NCBI GenBank assembly: GCA_014804755.1
Contig: JAAUZE010000022.1
Span: forward strand, 62,001-126,000
Direction: 5' to 3'
DNA from: Lachnospiraceae bacterium
GTDB lineage: Bacteria; Bacillota; Clostridia; Lachnospirales; Lachnospiraceae
DNA length: 64,000 nucleotides
Positions 26,692 to 34,152 of this stretch are shown in pieces; the stretch's first letter is position 1, and every line of letters begins with the position of its first letter. Made by a program: the position numbers and the translations under genes. A model generated the notes under the pieces. It was not told the DNA's origin, did not search any database, and was given only the letters and a program-made list of their open reading frames with translations.

Positions 26692-27645
26692 ATGGGGCGT
26701 TTAGAATTATCTAAAATATGTGATACGGCGGAAAGCATCGGCATCGGCGGGCATGTCCGTCCGGACGGCGACTGTGTCGGCGCTTGCCTGGCATGTTATC
26801 TTTTTTTGAAAAAAAAGTATCCAAATAAGCGGGTGGAGCTTTTTTTGGAAAAGCCGGCGGATATCTTTCAGTGTATCAGCGGCTTTGACGAGATCAACAG
26901 CGAGTTTCCGGAGCGCGAGCCGTTCGATGTGTTTTTTGCATTAGACTGCACAAACGACCGGCTTGGCGATGCCGAGCGTTATTTTCAGGCGGCAAAGCAT
27001 ACGGTGAATATCGACCATCATATCAGCAATGCAAACGGCTGCGGCATGGACAATGTGATCGACGTTGAAGCAAGCTCCACGTCGGAGCTGGTGTACGAGC
27101 TGATCGGAAAAGACAATATGGATGCCGAGATTGCAAAGGCGGTTTATATCGGTATCATTCATGATACGGGAGTGCTTCATTATTCCTGCACGTCGCCGAA
27201 GACGCTTCGCATTGCGGCGGATCTGATCGAATACGGCTTTGATTTCCCGAAGATCATAGACGAGACCTTTTACGAAAAGACCTATGTGCAGAACCAAATC
27301 TTAGGCAGGGCGGTATTGGAGAGCTTTTTGTTTATGGATGGGCGCTGCATTGCCGGCGGCGTCAGCCGAAAAACCATGGAATTTTACGGCGCGGGGCCGA
27401 AGGATTTGGACGGCATCGTCAATCAGCTGCGCATCACAAAGGGCGTTGAGGTCGCTATTTTCTTATATGAAACGGATACGCTTACGTATAAGGTCAGCCT
27501 CCGTTCCTGCGGGACGGTGGATGTTGCCAAAGTTGCCGCGTACTTTGGCGGCGGCGGGCATGTACGGGCGGCAGGCTGCACGATGACGGGAACGTTTCAT
27601 GATGTGATCAATAATCTTTCGGGGCAGATCGCAAAACAGCTGTGA
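26692..27645 (+). CDS. nrnA: DHH-family phosphoesterase, bifunctional oligoribonuclease/PAP phosphatase
   Basis: 317 residues of the NrnA type: metal-site motifs HVRPDGDCVG, FALDCTNDRLGD, the DHH signature VNIDHHISN, GIIHDTGVLHYS, and DHHA1-domain GGGGHVRAAGC near the C-terminus. Degrades nanoRNA and dephosphorylates 3'-phosphoadenosine 5'-phosphate in characterised homologues. Starts 6 nt after rbfA; its position before truB is conserved. Confidence 0.93.
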   Translation: MGRLELSKICDTAESIGIGGHVRPDGDCVGACLACYLFLKKKYPNKRVELFLEKPADIFQCISGFDEINSEFPEREPFDVFFALDCTNDRLGDAERYFQAAKHTVNIDHHISNANGCGMDNVIDVEASSTSELVYELIGKDNMDAEIAKAVYIGIIHDTGVLHYSCTSPKTLRIAADLIEYGFDFPKIIDETFYEKTYVQNQILGRAVLESFLFMDGRCIAGGVSRKTMEFYGAGPKDLDGIVNQLRITKGVEVAIFLYETDTLTYKVSLRSCGTVDVAKVAAYFGGGGHVRAAGCTMTGTFHDVINNLSGQIAKQL

Positions 27646-27709
27646 GAAGCAATGGCGGGACGCATGCATTTTGCAATGATGCGGGAGTCGCATAAAAAGG
27701 AGAGCGCGC

Positions 27710-28666
27710 ATGGACGGCATCATCAATGTATATAAAGAAAAAGGATTTACCTCCTTTGACGTGGTCGCCAAGCTGCGCGGCATCCTGAAGATCAAAAAAA
27801 TAGGACATACGGGCACGCTGGATCCGGATGCGGAGGGCGTGCTCCCTGTCTGTATTGGCAGCGCGACAAAGCTCTGCGATATGCTGACGGATAAGTCCAA
27901 GGAATATAGGGCAGTCATGCGCCTTGGCGTTGTGACGGATACGCAGGATATGACGGGAGAAGTGCTGCGGACGGGAAAGGTGCCGGAGGATGAGGTGCGC
28001 GTCAGGCAGGCGGCATTGTCTTTTGTCGGAGAATATGACCAGATGCCGCCGATGTATTCAGCGTTAAAGGTGAATGGACAGAAACTCTGCGATCTGGCAA
28101 GGCAGGGAAAAGTGGTTGAGCGGGCAAAAAGGCGGGTAACGATTCATGAGCTTGACATCACGCAGATGGAACTGCCGCTCGTGACCATGCAGGTGCATTG
28201 CTCGAAGGGTACCTATATCCGAACACTCTGTCAGGACATCGGAGAAAAGCTTGGCTGCGGCGGATGCATGCAGAGCCTGGTGCGTACGCGGGTTTCGGAA
28301 TTTACGCTGGATAGGGCAAATACACTGGCGCAGATTGAGCGATTTCGCGATGAGGGCAGGCTGGACGAGCTGATCCTGCCCGTGGAGGTCGTGTTTTCAT
28401 CGCTTGTGCCCATGCGGGTGAGTGCAGGGGCGCAGCGTTTTTTGGATAACGGGAATCCGGTCAGGGTAGAGCAGACTGTGCGGATGACGGAGCGCATGGC
28501 AGAATGTGCGGCGGAGCAGATTGGGCGCACGGATTGCGGTCGTTTGACAGACGGACAGCAGGTGCGGATGTATCACAGCGACGGACGATTTTGCGGCGTA
28601 TACGTTTATCATGAGCAGGCGCGCATGCTGAAACCGGTGAAGATCTTTTTTCTGGGGAAAGGCTGA
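27710..28666 (+). CDS. truB: tRNA pseudouridine(55) synthase TruB
   Basis: 318 residues. The catalytic Asp38 lies in GHTGTLDPDAEGVLPV. YKEKGFTSFDVV, KEYRAVMRLGVVTDTQDMTG, YSALKVNGQKLCDLARQG and CSKGTYIRTLCQDIG are standard family motifs, and the C-terminal ~75 residues form a PUA-like domain. It makes Psi55 in the T-loop of tRNAs. AAAAAGGAG upstream of ATG 27710. Confidence 0.96.
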   Translation: MDGIINVYKEKGFTSFDVVAKLRGILKIKKIGHTGTLDPDAEGVLPVCIGSATKLCDMLTDKSKEYRAVMRLGVVTDTQDMTGEVLRTGKVPEDEVRVRQAALSFVGEYDQMPPMYSALKVNGQKLCDLARQGKVVERAKRRVTIHELDITQMELPLVTMQVHCSKGTYIRTLCQDIGEKLGCGGCMQSLVRTRVSEFTLDRANTLAQIERFRDEGRLDELILPVEVVFSSLVPMRVSAGAQRFLDNGNPVRVEQTVRMTERMAECAAEQIGRTDCGRLTDGQQVRMYHSDGRFCGVYVYHEQARMLKPVKIFFLGKG

Positions 28667-28675
28667 TAAATTAAT

Positions 28676-29599
28676 ATGAACATCATTACGGATACCCAAT
28701 TTCATATGGGAGAGCCAAGCTGTGTGGCAATCGGAAAATTCGACGGTGTCCATGTAGGACACAGAAAGCTGTTAGAGTATGTGTTGTCGGCAAAAGAAGA
28801 CGGGCTTGCCGCGGTCGTCTTTACGTTCTATCCGAGTCCGAACGCCCTGTTTACAGGGGAAAAGCAGGAGGAGCTGACGACGCCGGCGGAAAAACGGGCG
28901 CTGTTTGCACAGATGGGAATCGATGTGCTTTGGGAATTTCCGATGAACCGCCGGACGGCGGCGATGGCGCCGACCGCGTTTATTGAGCAGGTGCTTGTCG
29001 GGCAGCTCAAAGTAAAGGTTGTGGCGGCAGGAGCGGATGTTTCGTTTGGACATAAGGGCGCGGGAAATATGGAGCTTTTGAAACGCTATGCGAGAATCTA
29101 CGGGTTTGAGGTAGCGGAAATTGAAAAAGTGTGCGTCGGCGGCGTGCCGGTCGGCTCGACGCAGGTGCGAAGCGAGGTGCGCGCCGGACATATGGAGCAG
29201 GCGGAAAAGCTGCTTGGCCGTCCCTATACGTTTCGCGGAACAGTCTGTCACGGCAGGAGCCTCGGAAAGACGCTTGGCATGCCGACGGTCAATCTGATTC
29301 CCGAGGAGGGGAAATTATTTCCGCCGTTCGGCGTTTATTTTTCCCGTGTCAGGATTGGTGATCAGATATACCGCGGTATTACCAATATCGGCAGAAAACC
29401 GACGGTCGGCGATAAGGAATCGGTCGGCGTGGAAACTTATATTTATGATTTTGAGGAAGAAATATACGGGAGAAGCATTGAAGTGCAGCTGCTGTCTTAT
29501 AAGCGGCCGGAACAGCGTTTTGAGAGCGTGGAAGCGTTAAAAGAGCAGCTTGCGGCAGACCGGAGGGACGGGCTTGCATTTTTCTGCAATATCCCTTAA
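28676..29599 (+). CDS. ribF: Bifunctional riboflavin kinase / FAD synthetase RibF
   Basis: 307 residues: an N-terminal nucleotidyltransferase domain (CVAIGKFDGVHVGHRKLL, VFTFYPSP, GADVSFGHKGAGN) and a C-terminal flavokinase domain (FRGTVCHGRSLGKTLGMPTVNL, PPFGVYFSRV, GRKPTVGDKES, GVETYIYDFEEEIYGRSIEV). Converts riboflavin to FMN and FAD. Ten nucleotides after truB and usually cotranscribed with it. Confidence 0.96.
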   Translation: MNIITDTQFHMGEPSCVAIGKFDGVHVGHRKLLEYVLSAKEDGLAAVVFTFYPSPNALFTGEKQEELTTPAEKRALFAQMGIDVLWEFPMNRRTAAMAPTAFIEQVLVGQLKVKVVAAGADVSFGHKGAGNMELLKRYARIYGFEVAEIEKVCVGGVPVGSTQVRSEVRAGHMEQAEKLLGRPYTFRGTVCHGRSLGKTLGMPTVNLIPEEGKLFPPFGVYFSRVRIGDQIYRGITNIGRKPTVGDKESVGVETYIYDFEEEIYGRSIEVQLLSYKRPEQRFESVEALKEQLAADRRDGLAFFCNIP

Positions 29600-29668
29600 T
29601 ATAGGTAAGGGAAAGACTTGGTAAGCGGTTCGCAGCGGATACGGTTGCAGCAATCCGTTGCGAAGGAA

Positions 29669-29688
29669 TGTAACGGAAGCCCGTTACA
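29669..29688 (+). terminator. Short GC hairpin after ribF
   Basis: TGTAACGG/CCGTTACA with a 4-nt loop, but without a clear T-run. It lies in a 116-nt gap with a further imperfect stem around 29637-29662. Terminator or processing role is uncertain. Confidence 0.4.
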
Positions 29689-29715
29689 GACAGTAAAATA
29701 CGAGGGATTCAACGA

Positions 29716-31353
29716 ATGAGCGCAGGTACTTTGTTAGCTTTGGCAGGTGGACTTGGACTTTTTCTACTTGGCATGCGTCTGATGAGCGAGGGAATTGAGA
29801 AGGCAGCGGGAGCAAAGCTGCGTTCTATTTTAGAGTTTTTTACAACAAATCGTCTGACAGGCATGCTTGTCGGAGTCATTTTTACGGGAATCATACAGTC
29901 GTCCTCCGCGTGTACCGTGATGGTGGTCAGCTTTGTCAACGCGGGACTTATGAATCTCTATCAGGCGGCGGGAGTGATTTTCGGAGCCAATATCGGGACG
30001 ACGGTCACATCGCAGCTTGTTTCTTTTAACCTGTCGGAAATCGCACCGCTGTTTCTTCTGATCGGCGTTCTTCTTCTCATGTTTTCCCAAAACCGGAATA
30101 TCACCAAGTTCGCCGAGATCATTGTCGGCTTCGGCGTGCTTTTTTTAGGATTGAATAATATGTCAGTGGCGATGAGCGGATTAAAAGAGAATCCGCATAT
30201 CGTGGAACTGTTTGGGTCCCTGACCAATCCGTTTTTGGCTGTTTTGCTGGGAACGGTATTAACGGCAGTGATCCAAAGCTCCTCCGTGACGGTCAGCATC
30301 ATGCTGCTGATGGCGAATCAGGGGCTTCTTGAGCTGTCGATCTGTATGTATATCATTCTTGGATGTAATATCGGCGCCTGCACATCGGCGCTCTTAACCT
30401 CCATGACGGGAAATAAGGACGCGAAGCGTGCGGCGATGATCCACTTTTTGTTTAATGTGATCGGCACGGTTTTGATGTTTATCGTGTTGCAGGTCGCACT
30501 GGAACCGATCATGGATGCGATTTTTGCGATCTCCGGCAATGCGGGACGTTTTGTGGCAAATACGCATACGCTGTTTAAGGTCGTGCAGGTATTGGTGCTT
30601 CTGCCGTTTTCCGGTCTGATCGTGAAGCTGACGTATCTGATCATTCCGGGCACGGACAGAAAAGTAGACGACAGGGAGAATTATCAGTTAAAATACATCG
30701 GCGATCATACGGTATTTAATCCGGCGACTGCCGTGGTCGGCGCGACAAAGGAGTTAGAGCGCATGGTATCCTTAGCGGACGAGAATTTAAACCGCGCCAT
30801 GAATGCGCTCATCACGCTGGATAAAGAGGATATTGACAAAGTGTATGAGGTGGAAAAGAATATCAATTTCTTAAACCATGCCATTACGGATTACCTTGTC
30901 AAGATCAATCAGACCACGCTGCCGATCGAGGACCGCAAAAACATCGGCGCGCTTTTTCATGTGGTCAATGACATTGAACGCATCGGAGATCATGCCGAGA
31001 ATGTGGCGGATGCGGCTGTGCAGAGAATGGAGACCGGCGTGGCTTTCAGCAAGAGCGCGCAGCGTGAAATGGGCGAGATGCTCAACATGGTGAATACGCT
31101 TGTCCGGTTTTCCGTTGAGATGTTTTCTACGGGTGAGGAAGAACACTTAGAGGATATCCTGCATTTAGAGGATGCCGTTGATGAAAAAGAGCGCGAATTG
31201 CAGCGACTTCATGTGGAGCGCCTGACGCGCAACGAGTGTACGCCTGAGGCGGGCATGATCTTTTCCGATATTATCTCCGGTTTGGAGCGTGTGGCGGATC
31301 ACGCAACGAATATTGCATTTTCCGTCTTGAACAGTGAGCCGGAAGGCGTATAA
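29716..31353 (+). CDS. Na/Pi cotransporter family protein with PhoU-like domain
   Basis: 545 residues. Eight or more hydrophobic helices contain the two inverted repeats of the PF02690 family, each with a QSSSA/QSSSV motif (GIIQSSSACTVM and AVIQSSSVTVSIM). A cytoplasmic helical PhoU-like domain follows from about residue 350 (RIGDHAENVADAA and RVADHATNIAFSVL). Predicted sodium-dependent phosphate carrier or regulator in the membrane. Single gene, with no terminator hairpin obvious at its end. Confidence 0.92.
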   Translation: MSAGTLLALAGGLGLFLLGMRLMSEGIEKAAGAKLRSILEFFTTNRLTGMLVGVIFTGIIQSSSACTVMVVSFVNAGLMNLYQAAGVIFGANIGTTVTSQLVSFNLSEIAPLFLLIGVLLLMFSQNRNITKFAEIIVGFGVLFLGLNNMSVAMSGLKENPHIVELFGSLTNPFLAVLLGTVLTAVIQSSSVTVSIMLLMANQGLLELSICMYIILGCNIGACTSALLTSMTGNKDAKRAAMIHFLFNVIGTVLMFIVLQVALEPIMDAIFAISGNAGRFVANTHTLFKVVQVLVLLPFSGLIVKLTYLIIPGTDRKVDDRENYQLKYIGDHTVFNPATAVVGATKELERMVSLADENLNRAMNALITLDKEDIDKVYEVEKNINFLNHAITDYLVKINQTTLPIEDRKNIGALFHVVNDIERIGDHAENVADAAVQRMETGVAFSKSAQREMGEMLNMVNTLVRFSVEMFSTGEEEHLEDILHLEDAVDEKERELQRLHVERLTRNECTPEAGMIFSDIISGLERVADHATNIAFSVLNSEPEGV

Positions 31354-31413
31354 ATGAGCAGATAAAAAGAGTGTATCCGGCAAAAATGAAAAGTAATCTG
31401 GCAAAAAAAATAC

Positions 31414-31442
31414 TTGCACCGATAAATGACCGGTGCTATAGT
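31414..31442 (+). promoter_or_regulatory. Promoter A of the duplicated promoter-leader module
   Basis: TTGCAC at 31414-31419, a 17-nt spacer and TATAGT at 31437-31442. The spacer is bounded by a perfect inverted repeat, GCACCG...CGGTGC (31416-31421 and 31431-31436), that could be an operator. The same hexamers and spacing occur at 50382-50410. Confidence 0.7.
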
Positions 31443-31448
31443 CTTCTT

Positions 31449-31591
31449 ATATCATTCATTTCGCACAAGCTTTAACGGCAATGTGCACATTTCAAGGCTT
31501 CTCGCCAAACAAATTCAACTGATCAAAAAAGAAAAGTGCAGGCAGAAAAGCTAAGCGGCGTTTCTCCTGTGCGGAAAAGGAGGAAAACAAT
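31449..31591 (+). promoter_or_regulatory. Conserved structured 5' leader, copy A
   Basis: About 140 nt of untranslated leader that aligns along its length with copy B at 50417-50556. Shared blocks include ATTCATTTCGCACAAGC, ATGTGCACATTTCAAGGCTT, TCGCCAA and AAAGTGCAGGC. Stems GCACA/TGTGC and GGC/GCC are possible; TGCAC could alternatively pair with GTGCA in the last block. A final stem of CTCCT with AGGAG covers the Shine-Dalgarno sequence of the gene at 31592, with GCGGA in the loop. It matches no riboswitch class that I recognise. Confidence 0.65.
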
Positions 31592-32092
31592 ATGACAAAT
31601 ACGGAAGGATTTGAACTCATTTTATCTGAATTACGAGGGGTGAAAAGTGAAATCGGGGAATTAAAAAGTGAAGTAGAAGGATTAAAATACGACGTTGGGG
31701 AACTGAAATATGAAATGGGAGAATTAAAAAGTGAAGTAGGGAAACTGGACAACAGGGTAGGAAAGCTGGAAGTGGAAGTAGGGGAATTAAGAAGTGAAGT
31801 AAAAGAATTGGGTAACAGAGTAGGAAGACTGGAAAACGAAGTAGAAGGAGTGAAAGGCCATGTTCAGAAGCTCGAACAGCGCATGGACAAGCTCGACCGG
31901 AACGTGACCAAAGCCAATCTGCTCATTGAGAATGAGATTCGACCCAATATTCAACTGGTTGCGGAAGGTCATTTGAGCTTGGTGAGAAATCTGCAGGATG
32001 CGACGAAAGCGGGAACGGAAATGGAAATGACGACAATCAGAGTTAGAGTATTAGAAACGTATATTCAGGAAATAAAAGAAAAGCTTGCGTAA
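31592..32092 (+). CDS. Heptad-repeat coiled-coil protein of unknown function
   Basis: 166 residues. Residues about 10-95 are an almost perfect coiled coil made of 7-residue units of the form GELKSEV, GKLDNRV and GRLENEV, i.e. 21-bp degenerate repeats. A more ordinary helical tail follows (IENEIRPNIQLVAEGHLSLVRNLQDATK, broken here into its recognisable start and end), then another helix. Similar small coiled-coil proteins with this NEIRPNIQLVAEGH segment are frequent in Lachnospiraceae, without assigned function. AAAGGAGGA lies 7 nt before ATG 31592 and is sequestered by the leader hairpin. No membrane segment or signal peptide. Confidence 0.75.
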   Translation: MTNTEGFELILSELRGVKSEIGELKSEVEGLKYDVGELKYEMGELKSEVGKLDNRVGKLEVEVGELRSEVKELGNRVGRLENEVEGVKGHVQKLEQRMDKLDRNVTKANLLIENEIRPNIQLVAEGHLSLVRNLQDATKAGTEMEMTTIRVRVLETYIQEIKEKLA

Positions 32093-32117
32093 CGCGTTGA
32101 AATCGCGATGATGGAAC

Positions 32118-32137
32118 CTGCCGCAGCAGTCTTTTTT
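32118..32137 (+). terminator. Weak terminator after the coiled-coil gene
   Basis: CTGC/GCAG with a CGCA loop, followed by C and TTTTTT. The stem is only 4 bp, so confidence is limited. Confidence 0.4.
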
Positions 32138-32209
32138 ACCAATAACAGGTGACAAAAATTGTGAAAATATACAAAAATCACATGTAAAATATAAAAATTT
32201 TTAAAAATA

Positions 32210-32238
32210 TTGGCATATTCGTGTAAAAGGTGTATAAT
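32210..32238 (+). promoter_or_regulatory. Promoter of the type IV pilin gene
   Basis: TTGGCA at 32210-32215, a 17-nt spacer and perfect TATAAT at 32233-32238, preceded by a very AT-rich stretch that could act as an UP element. Gives a leader of about 200 nt. Confidence 0.7.
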
Positions 32239-32244
32239 GAAAAG

Positions 32245-32448
32245 CAACAAAAGGTTGCGAGGGCATGACAAATTGCCTAAGCAAATTATCCAAGCAAATT
32301 GCTTGTGTGTTCACGTAGCGTAAAGCGGACGGTCAATGGACCGGAAGGACAGTACATATTTGGTTTAATCAGTCTGCGAGTAGGGGCGGACTGCTTAAAT
32401 ATTAGGGGGGAGACTCCTAGAAACCAATTAAAAAAGGAGAGAAAAAAT
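32245..32448 (+). promoter_or_regulatory. Long structured 5' leader of the pilin gene
   Basis: Five successive small stems are readable: GCAAC/GTTGC (32244-32258), GGCA/TGCC (32262-32277), AAGCAA/TTGCTT (32292-32304), CGGTC/GACCG (32330-32343) and AGTCTGC/GCGGACT (32371-32392). A possible TAGG/CCTA stem follows near 32401-32420, before AAAAAGGAGAG. No convincing ORF begins here with a ribosome site. It does not match the c-di-GMP-I or -II riboswitch consensus as far as I can judge by eye. Confidence 0.5.
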
Positions 32449-32964
32449 ATGGAAAAGAAGAGAATGAATGACAAGGGCTTCTCCCTTGTCGAGCTAATCA
32501 TCGTTATTGCCATCATGGCAATCCTCATCGGCTTATTGGCACCGCAGTACTTAAAGTTCGTAGAGCGTTCCAAGAAGTCCGCGGACAGAGATACCGTAGA
32601 TCAGATTATCAGAACGGTACAGCTGGACTATGCGGATCCGGAAAGCACGCACAATGTAGATGGTGCGAAGATAACGCTTACAACGAGCGGAGCAACGATT
32701 GTTGAGGGTTCTGGTACGACTGGAACTACGGGCACTGGTTTAGAAGCTGTATTGTACGCTTTCGGTATCAATACTTCTGATATGAAACTGAAATCCTCAA
32801 AATGGAAAGTAGCAGGTACCACTACTCCTGTGACCGACGTTGTAATTACGTTTTCGTATGCTGGAGAATCAGTTACGGCAACGGTAACTGCGAATGCTAC
32901 CACCAGCGCTCCGGTGGATGACAGCGGCACGAGCATCACCGGCAAGGCAACAACTACTCCGTAA
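32449..32964 (+). CDS. Type IV major pilin-like protein
   Basis: 171 residues. The class III signal MEKKRMNDKG is cut before F11, and the mature protein begins FSLVELIIVIAIMAIL with Glu at +5, the hallmark of type IV pilins. The hydrophobic helix ends near PQYLKFVERSKKSADRD. The C-terminal domain is Thr/Ser/Gly-rich and beta-strand-like, with no cysteine pair. AAAAAGGAGAG lies upstream of ATG 32449; the frame is open back to 32299 but lacks a start with a ribosome site. Strong promoter, long leader and a downstream hairpin suggest high, separately controlled expression, as for a major subunit. Confidence 0.92.
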   Translation: MEKKRMNDKGFSLVELIIVIAIMAILIGLLAPQYLKFVERSKKSADRDTVDQIIRTVQLDYADPESTHNVDGAKITLTTSGATIVEGSGTTGTTGTGLEAVLYAFGINTSDMKLKSSKWKVAGTTTPVTDVVITFSYAGESVTATVTANATTSAPVDDSGTSITGKATTTP

Positions 32965-32980
32965 GTAGTTATTTACTCTT

Positions 32981-33013
32981 CCCTACAGGATTTCATAGCG
33001 AAATCCTGTAGGG
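32981..33013 (+). terminator. Long perfect stem after the pilin gene
   Basis: CCCTACAGGATTTC is followed by a 5-nt loop and its reverse complement (14 bp). There is no immediate T-run; a TATTCTTCT stretch follows. Most likely a partial terminator or mRNA-stabilising 3' hairpin that separates abundant pilin mRNA from the downstream assembly genes. Confidence 0.75.
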
Positions 33014-33116
33014 TGGGGTATTCTTCTATGACAGATGGGAGTGCACCCTACGCGCGAACCTGTCTGAAACATAGGAATCACCAATACATTTGCTTAAAGA
33101 AGGCAGAAGAAAACCT

Positions 33117-33875
33117 ATGACAACACCGACCATCCTGCTTGGCGTCGTAATCTTTTTATACGGAATCGTGATCGGCAGCTTTTGTAACGTCTGCATTTAT
33201 CGGATTCCGGCAAAAGAGAATATTGTAAAAATACGTTCGCATTGCATGGGTTGCGGGTATCAGCTGAAGTGGTATGATCTCATTCCGCTTGTAAGCTTTA
33301 CCGCTTTGGGAGGGAAGTGCCGCAAATGTAAGCAGAAGCTATCCGTCCAGTATCCTCTGATTGAGGCTCTGAACGGAGTCTTGTATGTAGTGGTCTTTTA
33401 TGTGAATGGAGTGAATGTAGATTCGTTACTCTACTGTCTCCTGACCTCAGCGCTTTTGGTGCTGAGCATAATCGATTTTAGGACCTATGAGATTCCTTTT
33501 GGGATCAATCTTTTTATACTGGCACTGGGGCTGATTCATCTGGTACTCCATTTGGATGATTGGCTGGACTGGGGAATCGGCTTCCTTGCTGTCAGTGCAT
33601 TTCTCTACATACTCTATCTTCTCTCGAGGGGAAGAGCGATCGGCGGCGGTGACATTAAGCTGATGGCGGTCTGCGGTTTATTGCTCGGCTGGCAAAAGAT
33701 TCTGCTTGGCTTTGTACTCGGATGCATGTTAGGTTCGGTGATCCATTTGACGCGCATGAAAGTATCGAAGGCGGATCACGTGCTGGCAATGGGACCTTAT
33801 CTTGCGGCGGGTGTTTGGATCGCGCTTCTGTGGGGGGAGAACTTGATTTCGTGGTACATAAAGCTTTGCTCGTGA
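33117..33875 (+). CDS. pilD: Prepilin peptidase (type 4, PilD/A24 family)
   Basis: 252-residue polytopic membrane enzyme that cleaves class III signal peptides and N-methylates the new N-terminus. The N-terminal domain keeps both CxxC pairs (C43/C46 and C68/C71) between SFCNVCIYRIP and SFTALGGKC. The two catalytic aspartates are D120 (SIIDFRTYEIP) and D179 (GGGDIKLM). Substrates in this locus are the major pilin and the four minor-pilin-like proteins. ATG 33117 is chosen; the frame opens with TTG at 33090, but the extra residues are not hydrophobic. The ribosome site is weak (AAGAAGGCAGAAG). Confidence 0.93.
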   Translation: MTTPTILLGVVIFLYGIVIGSFCNVCIYRIPAKENIVKIRSHCMGCGYQLKWYDLIPLVSFTALGGKCRKCKQKLSVQYPLIEALNGVLYVVVFYVNGVNVDSLLYCLLTSALLVLSIIDFRTYEIPFGINLFILALGLIHLVLHLDDWLDWGIGFLAVSAFLYILYLLSRGRAIGGGDIKLMAVCGLLLGWQKILLGFVLGCMLGSVIHLTRMKVSKADHVLAMGPYLAAGVWIALLWGENLISWYIKLCS

Positions 33876-34152
33876 GTTGCCGCTGCGACAAGAAAGTAGG
33901 ATGCGTGAATACTGTGTTTAAGTGAATAGACATCAAATGCGGGCAACTACGGGCGGTTTTCGCTGTGGTTTTTTTGCGTATTTGTAGGTTTGTGAACAAC
34001 GGGGAGCTCAGAAAAGACGATCATTTGTATTTTGCATAACGGCGGTTGAAAGCGTGTGTGAAGCTGCGGATTGCAGGGACTGCAATTGCTGGGATTGCAA
34101 TTCATAGCTTTGCATACGACAGAAAAATTCAGTTGAAGGGAGAAACATACAG
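33876..34152 (+). other. 277-nt gap between pilD and pilM with TTGCAAT-type repeats
   Basis: No gene is visible. A T-run preceded by a poor GCG/CGC stem at about 33947-33975 may end pilD. At 34070-34102 the sequence ATTGCA/TGCAAT occurs twice in mutually exclusive hairpins (ATTGCAgggacTGCAAT, then GGGATTGCAATT), shortly before the pilM ribosome site AAGGGAG. Confidence 0.4.

Noticed and set aside
31449-31591. Leader copies A and B as ends of an insertion sequence or as attachment sites
   Set aside because: No transposase or integrase gene, no terminal inverted repeats or target duplications; both copies run from a promoter to a start codon in the same orientation, which fits a regulatory cassette better.
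32245-32448. c-di-GMP riboswitch upstream of the pilin gene
   Set aside because: Suggestive context, but I could not find the conserved core of class I (GGCAAACC/GCAAAGCC) or class II by eye; kept only as a testable hypothesis.
32299-32448. N-terminal extension of the pilin to 32299
   Set aside because: It would place 50 non-signal residues before the class III prepilin signal; AAAAAGGAGAG directly precedes ATG 32449.
33090-33116. Upstream TTG start for the prepilin peptidase
   Set aside because: Adds nine charged residues before the first hydrophobic helix and has no better ribosome site than ATG 33117.
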